A DNA stretch of 12,174 nucleotides from Rodentolepis nana (taxonomy: Eukaryota; Platyhelminthes; Cestoda; Cyclophyllidea; Hymenolepididae): positions 1-12,174 of the forward strand of contig UZAE01014774.1 of the NCBI GenBank assembly GCA_900617975.1. The letters run 5' to 3'. This document shows, piece after piece, positions 1-7,800 of the stretch (position 1 is the stretch's first letter; each line of letters opens with the position of its first letter). Position numbers and translations under genes: made by a program. The notes below the pieces were generated by a model. That model had not been told where the DNA came from. It saw only the letters and a list, made by a program, of their open reading frames with translations, and did not search any database.

Positions 1-74
1 CCATGCTACTAACAACCTTCCAAATGATTAATAGGGCAGCCTTAGCTATGCCAAATGATACGTCGACAACTAAA

Positions 75-91
75 TGAAAGCCAAAAGTATA
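75..91. repeat. Target-site duplication, left of repeat copy 1
   Basis: The 17-nt sequence TGAAAGCCAAAAGTATA recurs at 416-432 with a single A to G difference, exactly bracketing copy 1. Confidence 0.85.
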
Positions 92-415
92 AATTTATTT
101 CAAATGGCAGGCGTTATGATAGGTATCATTAGCCCTTTAGTTGACTTCAGGCTTCATGGAAAGGAAGATGAACAACAAAGTTGAAAAACGTCGAGAGGGG
201 GGCAGAATAATGATTCACAGATGTAATAGACAGACAGACAGACACAAAGGTAGAAAAAAGGCGAGGTGAGTACTGTGAAATTATTCGAATATGAAATGCA
301 GTGGGGTCATGGTAGTTTGAAGTCAGAAGTCAACTGCCGATTAATAGACTTTTTTGCCGCACGAGTATACGTTGCCCAGGGTGCACCACGTGGAGGTAAG
401 TCTATCGCACACCCC
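92..415 (-). mobile_element. SINE-like repeat, copy 1, full length with target-site duplication
   Basis: Read on the minus strand, it runs from a GGGGTGTGCGATAGACTTAC head to a GCCTGCCATTTGAAATAAAT tail. The 324 nt are flanked by direct repeats at 75-91 and 416-432 (TGAAAGCCAAAAGT then A/G then TA, one mismatch in 17). This fixes both ends and implies target-primed retrotransposition. There is no open reading frame of note. It includes a short GACA run near 229-244. Five other sequences in the window share its head, body or tail. No clear pol III A/B boxes were found, so calling it a SINE rests on size, tail and TSD. Confidence 0.82.
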
Positions 416-432
416 TGAAAGCCAAAAGTGTA
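416..432. repeat. Target-site duplication, right of repeat copy 1
   Basis: TGAAAGCCAAAAGTGTA, partner of 75-91. It abuts the element's 5' end (minus-strand orientation). Confidence 0.85.
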
Positions 433-1202
433 TTGTGCAAATGGAAAGGGATTTGGAATGGTAAAATAGCGAGAAATGAGACAGGGGTTCGCGTTAGACT
501 TTCAAAGTAGGCTATAAAAGTATAGACAAAGTATAGACGATATCAATACACGATTTGCAGGTGCACTTGGGATACAATTGGTGATGTTACTCGGTGTAGG
601 CAAATAACTCCCAGATAAATCGATTGAGTAGTTTATTGATGATAAGAGGACAAAATTAAGCCAATAATTAAAAACATTATTTAATTTTAATTTAAATATC
701 TGAAATCTTCAAGCACTCTGATTTCTTTGCTCTAATAATAGCACGCCGTCATCCTTGATGTAAAACTTCAATTAAGGAATTAAACTTACTAAAATTTAAA
801 AAAGTGTAGCAATATTAGATAACTATTTTTAGAATAATAAATAATACAAGCGGAATTCAAAAATTCCCTCATTTATACCTACTAAATGACCTTTTATGAG
901 TTTTCGTGTATGGACTATCAATTTATCTAAGTGACCATAGCCTCAATTAGGATTAGCGGAAAATAATGTCGACACTCTAAGTAAAAAACACTGAATTGTA
1001 TTAAACGGGACCAATCCTCTTATAATAAAATTAATAATGATAATAATCGAAGGGCTTAAAGAATTTGGAGATCAGGTGTTGTTAGACCGACTTGTTTCCT
1101 TGCCCACTTGCCATTCACTTCTAAATGAATTGACTTCTAATTGTAGAAATCAGGTAGAATTGATTTGCAGGAAGATGCTTTTGGTATTTTTATTTTTCCT
1201 GT
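433..1202. other. AT-rich non-coding stretch
   Basis: Between repeat copies 1 and 2. Apart from a doubled GTATAGAC near 520-538, I see nothing in it. An open frame from 1037 runs on into copy 2 and has no support. Confidence 0.6.
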
Positions 1203-1498
1203 TTTATTTATATCAAATATCAGGCCTTATGAAAGTTTCCATTAGTTCACTAGTTGACATCGGGCTTCACAGAGAGAAGGAGTATCAACAAAGCTACAAA
1301 AAATGGAGATGAGAACAGAAGTGTGAGGCTCATATGTGAAAGAGGCAGACACAAAGGTAGAGAAAAGTGTAAGGTGAGATGAAGTGGTGGAATATGACAA
1401 ACAATGGAGACATGGTAGCCTGAAGTGAGAAGTCAACTGCCGGTTAATAGGCATTTTTGTTGCATGAGTTTACGTTGCCCAGGGTGCACCACGTGGAG
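1203..1498 (-). mobile_element. SINE-like repeat, copy 2, 5'-truncated and diverged
   Basis: On the minus strand it matches the family from CTCCACGTGGTGCACCCTGG to a degraded tail (ATATTTGATATAAATAAA). It lacks the ~20-nt head (GTGCGATAGACTTAC) that copy 1 has. No flanking direct repeat was found. Divergence in the tail suggests it is older than copies 1, 3 and 6. Open frames crossing it are incidental. Confidence 0.78.
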
Positions 1499-1752
1499 TA
1501 GACGACAACGAAAGCTCCTCTCCTATGTCCAGTACTTATTAATAGAGATCGTTTATCAATAAGTCTCGATCTTATTCAAAATGTAATATGCGACTTTATA
1601 CCTCGAATTTTAAGTTTCTAGAAGTATTTTTTGTTCTCTCTCAAAAAGAGATAATAATTTCAAAGTTGGTTTCCCTGCTAGGGCCTGTGTGAAAGTAAAA
1701 TGTTCAATTAATAATGTAGCAAGCTGATTAAACGTATAATTTTTAATCATCG

Positions 1753-2073
1753 ATGTGTGCGATAGACTTACCTCCAAGTGTTGCACCCTTAGCAATGTAT
1801 ACTCATACGGCAAACAAGTCTATTAACTGGCAGTTGACTTCTGACTTCAAACTACCATCACTCCACTGTATGTCATATTCCGCTACTTTCACAGTACTCA
1901 TCCTACCTTTTCTCTACCTTTGTGTCGCTCTCTTTTACATCCCTAAATCACTCTTCTGTTCCCCACCCGTCGACTTTCTGTTACTTTGACGTTCCTTCCC
2001 CCTGTGAAGCCCAAAGTCAGCTAAAGGGCTAATAATAACTAACAAAACGCCTGCCATTTGAAATAAATAAATG
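1753..2073 (+). mobile_element. SINE-like repeat, copy 3, near full length
   Basis: Starts at about GTGTGCGATAGACTTACC and ends GCCTGCCATTTGAAATAAAT followed by AAATGA. Body blocks CAGTTGACTTCTGACTTCAA and TTTCTCTACCTTTGTGTC match copy 1 in the opposite orientation. No convincing target-site duplication was found. It lies 255 nt from inverted copy 2 and ~40 nt before copy 4. Confidence 0.82.
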
Positions 2074-2115
2074 AGCAGGAAATGACATTGTTCGCCCATT
2101 TAATTTTAGAGGCCA

Positions 2116-2411
2116 GTGTGCTAGATAGATTTACCTCCACGAGGTGCACCCTGGGCAACATGTTCTCATACGCCAAGAATGTCCATAATCTGGAAGTTGA
2201 CTTCCGTCTTCAAACTACCATGATCTGACTCTATGCCATATTCGACCAATTCCACAGTACTTATCTTACCTATTTTTCTCTACCTTTTGTATCTGTCTAT
2301 CCGTCTCTTTTACATCTATGAATCACTCTTCTGTTCCCACTTTGGAATTTTCCGTGAAGCCCGAAGTCACCTAAAGAACTACTGCCAATTATCTTGAAGC
2401 CTGCCATTTGA
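2116..2411 (+). mobile_element. SINE-like repeat, copy 4
   Basis: Same orientation as copy 3, separated from it by ~40 nt of unrelated sequence. Head GTGTGCTAGATAGATTTACC, then GAGGTGCACCCTGGGCAACA, ending GCCTGCCATTTG without the AAATAAAT tail. A block just before the tail (about 2376-2396) departs from the family consensus. Insertion or tail loss after integration would explain the missing end. Confidence 0.8.
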
Positions 2412-3467
2412 TGGTTAGTAATTGTGCTTTCTTCTGCAGTGAGTCAAAGTAGGATCGTTTGAGAAAATGCAAATGAATGAAAGTCTCTGCTGTTCTAATC
2501 TAGTAAAATTAATTCTCAGTCAAATTATATTTTTAATATAAGTAAGTTAAATTAGATCCTTCCACCAATTCTTATCATCTTATTAATTAAATTTATAATA
2601 AATCGTTTTTGTCAGCATAATTTTAAAACTAATTAACTGTGCTCACCCCCATTTTAAGTAGAAAATTAATCCATGTAGAGCTGCTTTTACGTTATTAAAG
2701 AATAAAAGTATTATCTTTTAAAAACTTTTTTTCATTTTATTTACAAAATGAGTTTTTTAATTTTTTCGCTGAATAAAGCAAGCAATGGTCGCACTCGCAA
2801 AGTCCAAAATAGATGCGATTTGTTAGTTCTTCCTGTAAAAGGACTTGATAAAGTTGTACAAATTTAATTTCCAAATGTGATAATTCTGTGGTTAATTTTA
2901 GTCTTATTGCGGTAAGATAATTTGATTCGTGTGAAGGAGATCGCTTAAATTAAAGAGACAATTTAACTAAAACTTCAAATCACAAAGCTCTTCCCCACTT
3001 TTACTGCCCATCTTGGCGGTAAATTGAAGTCACTTTTTATTGTTAAATAGGATTTCTGCATTGCTACCCACCTCCTCCTCCCCGAAAGTTAATTGGTTGA
3101 AGTAATCCACAAATGGCCACTGTAACAGCTTGTTTTAGCCTTGTTGTTAAATTAAACTATTGTATTATTTAATAAATTTTTAAAGTGTGAGTTAAATTGA
3201 ATATGGAGAGAGAACATTAGTCATCCAAAAGCTATTTTATCATAGTTAATTGAATGTGTTGACAGGTTTCCAAATTGATAAACTGTCCATAAGACATCAC
3301 ATACCTTGTAGATATAGTTCCATAAGTGAACTAATGAGATCTCGCATACAATTGGACTTTCGGAATTGAAATCGCAAGCTTTATCCATCAAACTGAGGAC
3401 ATTCATCCGAAATTCAATTAAATCGGATAAAATATTTATTAATATTTTCCTATTTTCGCTAGTTTTG
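2412..3467. other. AT-rich non-coding stretch
   Basis: Between repeat copy 4 and the composite element. One 61-codon minus-strand frame (3221-3406) resembles no family I know and has no splice or start context that favours it. No repeats seen. Confidence 0.6.
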
Positions 3468-3480
3468 ATATTACAGTTAT
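3468..3480. repeat. Target-site duplication, left of composite element
   Basis: ATATTACAGTTAT, repeated identically at 4595-4607. The next base outward differs at both ends, so the match is exactly 13 nt. Confidence 0.88.
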
Positions 3481-3494
3481 AAAGCCTTAATCAG

Positions 3495-3656
3495 AAGAGA
3501 ATTCCAGACCTCAAGGTGCAACGAACTTAAAGCTCGAACAAAGGAGAAACAGTAGACAGTGGCACTCTCCGACATCCCAAGAGAATTCAAGACCTCAAGG
3601 TGCAACGAACTCAAAGCTCAAACAAGGGAGAAATAGTGGACAGTGGCACTCTCCGA
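3495..3656 (+). repeat. Array A: two 84-nt tandem units
   Basis: AAGAGAATTC starts at 3495 and again at 3579. Shared blocks are ACCTCAAGGTGCAACGAACT and CAGTGGCACTCTCCGA. A third fragment, TTGGCACTCTCCGATA, appears near 3685 inside the next array. Confidence 0.9.
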
Positions 3657-3660
3657 AATA

Positions 3661-3800
3661 GCCGACTGGCTAAGAATCGAACAGTTGGCACTCTCCGATA
3701 TAACCGACTGGCCAGGAATCGAAGCCGTTGCCGACTGGCCAAGAATCGAAGCCGTTGCTGAGTTTAACTTTGGCCAAGAATCGAAGCCGTTGCTGAGTTT
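3661..3800 (+). repeat. Array B: degenerate short units
   Basis: Four copies built on CGACTGGCCAAGAATCGAAG, starting near 3661, 3703, 3731 and 3764. The last two also carry CCGTTGCTGAGTTT. Spacing is irregular, so unit boundaries are approximate. Confidence 0.8.
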
Positions 3801-3858
3801 AGACTACGTACGAACACGATTGCTTGGCAAAACACCTGAGATTGGAAGTATATACTCA

Positions 3859-4048
3859 ACCCACATGCCCTCTATGTAACCTACAGGGACGGAGAAGACC
3901 CACCTGATTCGGTGTCCAGCCCTAGAGACAAGAAACCCACATGCCCCCTATGTAACCTACAGGAGGAAATGGTTCCACCTGATTCGATGTCCAGCCCTAA
4001 AGACAAGGACGGAAGCACCTGATTCGGTGTCCAGTCCTAAAGACAACG
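3859..4048 (+). repeat. Array D: ~76-nt units
   Basis: ACCCACATGCCC...TATGTAACCTACAGG starts at 3859 and 3935. CACCTGATTCGGTGTCCAG occurs three times, each followed by CCTAAAGACAA or a close variant. The third unit is shortened. Confidence 0.85.
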
Positions 4049-4050
4049 AC

Positions 4051-4288
4051 GGAAAGCGAGAGATACTGGGAAGCAAGAAGACACAATGCGACGGAAAGCC
4101 AGAGATACTGGGAAGCAAGAAGACAGCTTACGGAAAGCCAAAGATACTGGGAAGCAAGAAGACAGCTACGGAAAGCCAGAGATACTGGGAAGCAAGAAGA
4201 CAGCTACTCCGGAAAGCCAGAGATACTGGGAAGCAAGAAGACAGCTACAGGAAAGCCAAAGATACTGGGAAGCAAGAAGACTGCTAAT
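4051..4288 (+). repeat. Array E: six ~39-nt tandem units
   Basis: GGAAAGCC (first copy GGAAAGCG) starts units at 4051, 4093, 4132, 4170, 4211 and 4250 (spacing 42, 39, 38, 41, 39). The core AGATACTGGGAAGCAAGAAG is nearly invariant; length changes sit in the linker after it. Because lengths are not all multiples of three, no single peptide repeat is preserved. Confidence 0.93.
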
Positions 4289-4313
4289 GTCTGCTATTAA
4301 TTAACTGCTATAT

Positions 4314-4541
4314 ATGTACCCCCCACCCATGGGCTGTGTTAATAACCGCTATAAATGTACCCCCCCCCCCTCTTGGGGAAGCTGAAGTCAAAGATTAAGG
4401 TAAGCAAGAAGACTGCTAATGAACTGCTATTAATTAACTGCTTTAAATGTACCCCCCCCCTCTTGGGGGAAGCTGAAGTCAACATATGTACCCCCCACCC
4501 TTGGGGGAAGCTGAAGTCAAAGCTTATGTACCCCCCAAAAT
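4314..4541 (+). repeat. Array F: C-rich units
   Basis: ATGTACCCCCC starts at 4314, 4355, 4447, 4486 and 4526. Three units continue with TTGGGGAAGCTGAAGTCAA or a near variant. C runs reach 11 nt (4360-4370). A segment with AGCAAGAAGACTGCTAATG then CTGCTATTAATTAACTGCT is present at 4271 and again at 4403, giving a 132-nt higher-order repeat that links arrays E and F. Confidence 0.88.
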
Positions 4542-4594
4542 TTAAGGGCTAATGATAAATATCATAAAGCCTGCCATTTGAAATAAATAAATAA
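4542..4594 (+). repeat. 3' tail shared by the composite and the SINE-like family
   Basis: AAGGGCTAATGATA, then ATCATAA, then GCCTGCCATTTGAAATAAAT plus AAATAA. The same order is found at the 3' ends of copies 1, 3 and 6, with only a few mismatches against copy 1. Confidence 0.88.
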
Positions 4595-4607
4595 ATATTA
4601 CAGTTAT
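4595..4607. repeat. Target-site duplication, right of composite element
   Basis: ATATTACAGTTAT directly after the AAATAAATAAATAA tail; partner of 3468-3480. Confidence 0.88.
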
Positions 4608-5154
4608 TCACAAATTATTCGAAATCTCCATTGTTCGAATTAATCAATTGCAAATCGATTGAAGTGGCAAATCAATGCACAATCGTATTATTTCCAAAAA
4701 TATAATATACAATTTTACTGAAGTGATACCATTTTGCATATTTAATAAACCTCACTGATTTAAAATTGCAATGAAATGCAAGCGTCAATCAAACCAACAT
4801 ATTGTGGACGGTGGAATTTTCTCCCAATATAAGTCTAGGTAGAAATAATTTGATTAGTCTTTTCTGTTTCTTACAAATTTTCATCTGATATAATGTACAA
4901 GCATTTCCGGCTTCCAAGTTATTTCAAGTAAAGTAAATAATTTAAAACTTTTCCTTGATTTAAATGTGCATTTGTTACGTTAATTTATTTGCACATAATA
5001 ACTCATCCAATAAACTACTTTTTAACTTCATGAAGAATTGATTTTAAGATTCATTGTTTCCGCAGGAAGATGGCTTATAACCGCATCACCTTTAAAGTTA
5101 ATCTAATTAAATTCTACTTATTCCAGAATTATTGATACAAATTACTTAGGATCT
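4608..5154. other. AT-rich non-coding stretch
   Basis: Directly downstream of the composite element. No coding signal, repeat or RNA gene recognised. Confidence 0.6.
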
Positions 5155-5375
5155 CATCATCTAGTGGGTTTATGCTAACGACGTGGGTTCTGAACCACCT
5201 GATTTCTCATCCACCTGCTGCCAATTATCTTTGTCTGGGTCTCTTTGCATAATTCCTAAAGTTCATAATGCCGCCTCCTCTCAGAAAACCTTAACTCCAA
5301 CAAACTCCCATGAGTCGGTTAAAGTGAGACTGCATTGGGGATAAGATAGCCGCGAAATTCCATGAAACAAGGTTG
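5155..5375 (+). repeat. Possible tRNA-promoter-derived repeat fragment
   Basis: TCTAGTGGGTT (5159-5169) resembles a pol III A box, and GGGTTCTGAACC (5185-5196) a B box. The gap is too short for an intact tRNA, and no cloverleaf or anticodon arm can be drawn. The following ~180 nt are less AT-rich than their surroundings, as a SINE body might be. No second copy is present in the window. The GGTTCTGAACC palindrome alone could also be chance. Confidence 0.2.
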
Positions 5376-6207
5376 ATTCGTCATGAAAATATGACAAGAC
5401 CTCCAACTACTGAGCTCAAATAATATGGACTTTTTCCTTCAATCATCATTTTCTCAATTAAAAAGCAACTATTTATTTTAATTATTAGGGTTCATATAGT
5501 ACTTATCATGCTAAAAGTTTTAACACTTGTTCTGCTTTTCATGAATAGGAAGGGGTGCGAATTTATTCGGGATATTTGTAAGTCACATGTTTCTATTTTT
5601 GAAAGTGGTGTCATTTCGCATTCAAAAAATGGCAGCATCTGAAAACGAGTTGAACTGTTTAAATTGAAAGCAAATTGTAGCAGCGTGCAAAGTTTAAATG
5701 ACAAAGATTTATATCTGTGAGATTTTTCACAGTCGCTACGTCAAAAGTCATGTTTTGTCAGATAAAAGGGGTGTCGGCGCCGATCCGAATTTACCCTTCA
5801 ATTATTTAACTAAACATTTCCCCCTTAAAAACCTACGCTTTTGAGCAATTTTACATCAAGGGGGGGGGGGGTAATGGAAATTCACCATTGAATAGACTGC
5901 AGTCAGATTGAGGAGTTGAAAGTTTGCTATCCGCTAAAATAATTTCATTATTTTCAAATCTTTACTTGGCTATGAATTCAGCGGTAGTGGAAGAAATCAA
6001 TCAGTAATGGAAAAAAGTTTTCCAGTAAAATATATTCAGGATTTTTGTGAAATTGTCCACTAAAGAGGTAAAAGAAGTGATTTAAAATGGTGATTGCTGT
6101 ATTAAAAATGGCAAATGTTCGTCTATATAAGGAGCATCGATTTCTTTTAATTACAAATCGATTTTTACCGCCACAGTTAGCATGCTTATTATGATGCTAA
6201 AATGGCA
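5376..6207. other. AT-rich non-coding stretch
   Basis: Contains the G12 run and a 70-codon minus-strand frame (5492-5704) without recognisable similarity. Nothing else is supported. Confidence 0.6.
5860..5871. repeat. 12-nt G run
   Basis: Twelve consecutive G in an AT-rich region (CATCAAG...GTAATGG); no gene or repeat border seen beside it. Confidence 0.95.
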
Positions 6208-6530
6208 GTATGCTATAGTCTTACCTCCATGTGGTGCATCCTGGGCAACGTATACTCATACGGCAAAAAAGTCTATCACTCGGCAGTTGGCCTCTCACTT
6301 CAAATTACCATGACCCCACTGTATGGCATATTCCACTACTTCCAAAGTACCCACCTTACCTTTTTTCTCAATTATTGGGACGGTCTGTCTTCTACATCTG
6401 CGAATCACTCTTCTCGTCCTCCCTCTCGACTTTTCCCATTTTGATGTTCCTTCTCCTCTCTGTGAAGCCCGAAGTCAGCTAAAAGGCTAATGATAACCAT
6501 CAAGATGCCTGCCATTTGAAATAAATAAAT
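6208..6530 (+). mobile_element. SINE-like repeat, copy 6, near full length
   Basis: Head GTATGCTATAGTCTTACCTC, then GGTGCATCCTGGGCAACG, ending GCCTGCCATTTGAAATAAAT. It aligns along its length with copies 1 and 3. Two overlapping open frames of ~80 codons (6202-6482) fall inside it, have no family resemblance, and are chance products of stop-poor repeat sequence. Flanks show no clear direct repeat. Confidence 0.82.
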
Positions 6531-6766
6531 GACTCTATAAGGACTTTTTTAATTAAGAACAAAACTTACTATTCTCATTAACTTGGCAAGATAAAATTCT
6601 TTCAAATCAACGCCTTCTTACGGGGATTTCCCTCCGAAAAATTTTGTCTTCTAACTTGTATTGAAAGTCTTCCGAGATCCCTTATCGGGTGGTGGAAAGT
6701 GGTACCATAAACAGAGGTTGAAGGGGGGGAGAAAAGCTGAATATGTAGTATACACTCATTCCAATC

Positions 6767-6799
<33 letters not shown>

Positions 6800-7480
6800 C
6801 CCCCCAACCCCCCAACCCCCACCAACACATCACAATTAGCGCTTGATTCGTAATTAGCAAATAGAGAGCGGCCAAATTGAATGGGGTTCAGTGCCCCGTA
6901 ACAGGCATTTGCGAAGAGTCACATATTATTCTGAAGTTGCAAGTGACCGCCAGCTTTTATCAACAAGCCAGACACAAACTAGAAAGATCTTCTTATGGCC
7001 GATCAACTGAAACAGACTTGGCGCTCGCCTTAACAATGCACGTAAATTCGCAATCTAACCAAGTGACAAATATTATTAAATATGTTTGAGCACTTGAGCA
7101 CTGCACTCTGATCCTGCACCTTAAGGTTTTTCTGTTGTCATTAACACTTTAAATCTCCAAAGAATTAACGATTACCATGAGCTTGTAGAAAATCAATAGT
7201 TTTCAATGTGTTCAAAAAGCCAGTGTTCTATACGATGGTGTAGGTTATGAAAAAAAATAATCATTTTTTTAAAAGCGTATAATCTTGATTTTTGGTCAAA
7301 ATTAATTATTAACTGGGTTATCTTCCGCTTGCATAACACTTTGGATGAACGTTAAAGCAATTGAATCTTCCGTTGCCAATTATGACATCCCGGCTGTATT
7401 TTAATGGCAGTCATTGTCTATCAGCACTTAATCCATTTTTTAGCCGAGCACAAAGCTAACATGACTGAACCAATGAAACT
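6531..7480. other. Non-coding stretch with C tract and one unassigned open frame
   Basis: Apart from the C tract, a 70-codon plus-strand frame at 6877-7089 (MNGVQCPVTGICEESH start) lies in sequence less AT-rich than its neighbours and outside known repeats. I do not recognise it, and see no convincing splice partners. It is most likely chance, but is the least repeat-tainted orphan frame in the window. Confidence 0.4.
6768..6830. repeat. 30-nt C tract followed by CCCCCCAA repeats
   Basis: Uninterrupted C from 6768 to 6797, then AACCCCCC units (6798 onward) decaying to AACCCCCACC. The opposite strand is G-rich and could form a quadruplex. It is preceded by a G7 run at 6723-6729. Proline- or glycine-rich open frames across it (6602-6799, 6661-6846) are products of the tract. 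Confidence 0.93.
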
Positions 7481-7800
7481 TATACTCAATAGAATATTCT
7501 GGAACGTGTGACCGGTATGGACCAAGTGCTATGGTGAGTGCGGAGACGACTTAGCCACCAACCAATCAATAGTCGCTGCAAGGTCAGTGTAGTCAAAGTT
7601 GAATGTAATGATTAAGTTCTGTGCCAATGGCTCACAAGCAGGTAGGCGATATTCACTCCACGCGTTTACTTTTCTCGATACTGGCGAAATAGCTGTGCCA
7701 ATTTTGGGAGCAATTTCATTCCTATGGAACTTAGTCTAGCCTTATTTGTGCAGCATTCGCCACAGTCTTGATGGCATTCTCTGTCTGGAGCGTTATAAAA
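7481..7800. other. Less AT-rich unassigned block
   Basis: Composition is visibly more balanced than in flanking DNA (for example GTGAGTGCGGAGACGACTTA). This could mark an old repeat or exon relic. All frames carry stops. A TATAAAA at 7794-7800 is noted, with no gene start that would use it. Confidence 0.35.

Larger units (their letters stand above)
3481..4594 (+). mobile_element. Composite VNTR-bearing non-autonomous retroelement (SVA-like architecture)
   Basis: A perfect 13-nt direct repeat (3468-3480, 4595-4607) brackets 1114 nt. In order: a short leader; two 84-nt units; four degenerate copies of CGACTGGCCAAGAATCGAAG; a unique spacer; two ~76-nt units plus a partial one (ACCCACATGCCC...CACCTGATTCGGTGTCCAG); six ~39-nt units; C-rich units; and a ~50-nt tail shared with the short repeat family. 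Open frames inside (3643-3879, 4027-4287, 4086-4304) follow the arrays. In the last two, overlapping frames of the same units stay open together, which argues against protein coding. Inferred: it was copied as RNA and inserted by target-primed reverse transcription using another element's enzymes. It could instead be a minisatellite cluster that grew inside an inserted SINE. Confidence 0.75.

Noticed and set aside
1037..1312. 91-codon frame, the longest single-exon frame in the window
   Set aside because: It crosses from AT-rich DNA into the tail of repeat copy 2 and matches no protein family I recognise.
1452..1480. TTTTTGTTGCATGAG in repeat copy 2, resembling the end of a flatworm spliced leader
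   Set aside because: The other copies read TTTTTTGCCGTATGAG or similar, so the match is a private mutation. No SL RNA donor or Sm site follows.
1753..1989. 78-codon frame and minus-strand frames at 1242-1454 and 1610-1813
   Set aside because: The first two sit in repeat copies 3 and 2. The third ends just inside copy 3 and has no recognisable similarity.
2382..2395. 14-nt CTGCCAATTATCTT shared with 5218-5231
   Set aside because: One 14-nt match between two places in a 12-kb window is within reach of chance, and the flanks do not align.
3643..3879. 78-codon frame with DWPRIEAVA-like repeats
   Set aside because: It follows arrays A and B of the composite element; the periodicity comes from DNA repeats. 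No splice or start support.
4027..4304. Two overlapping plus-strand frames with repeating GSKKT / ARDTGKQED-like peptides
   Set aside because: Both frames are open only because the ~39-nt array units lack stops. Unit length is not kept in multiples of three, so no single peptide repeat is preserved.
6202..6482. Two overlapping ~80-codon frames
   Set aside because: They lie inside SINE-like copy 6; equivalent frames are broken in the other copies.
6798..6830. CCCCCCAA units as telomere-like repeats
   Set aside because: Flatworm telomeres use TTAGGG. Only three decaying units are present, next to a pure C run, which suggests slippage.
6602..6846. Poly-Gly and poly-Pro frames over the C30 tract
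   Set aside because: Homopolymer C translates as Pro or Gly in any frame; no evidence of a gene.
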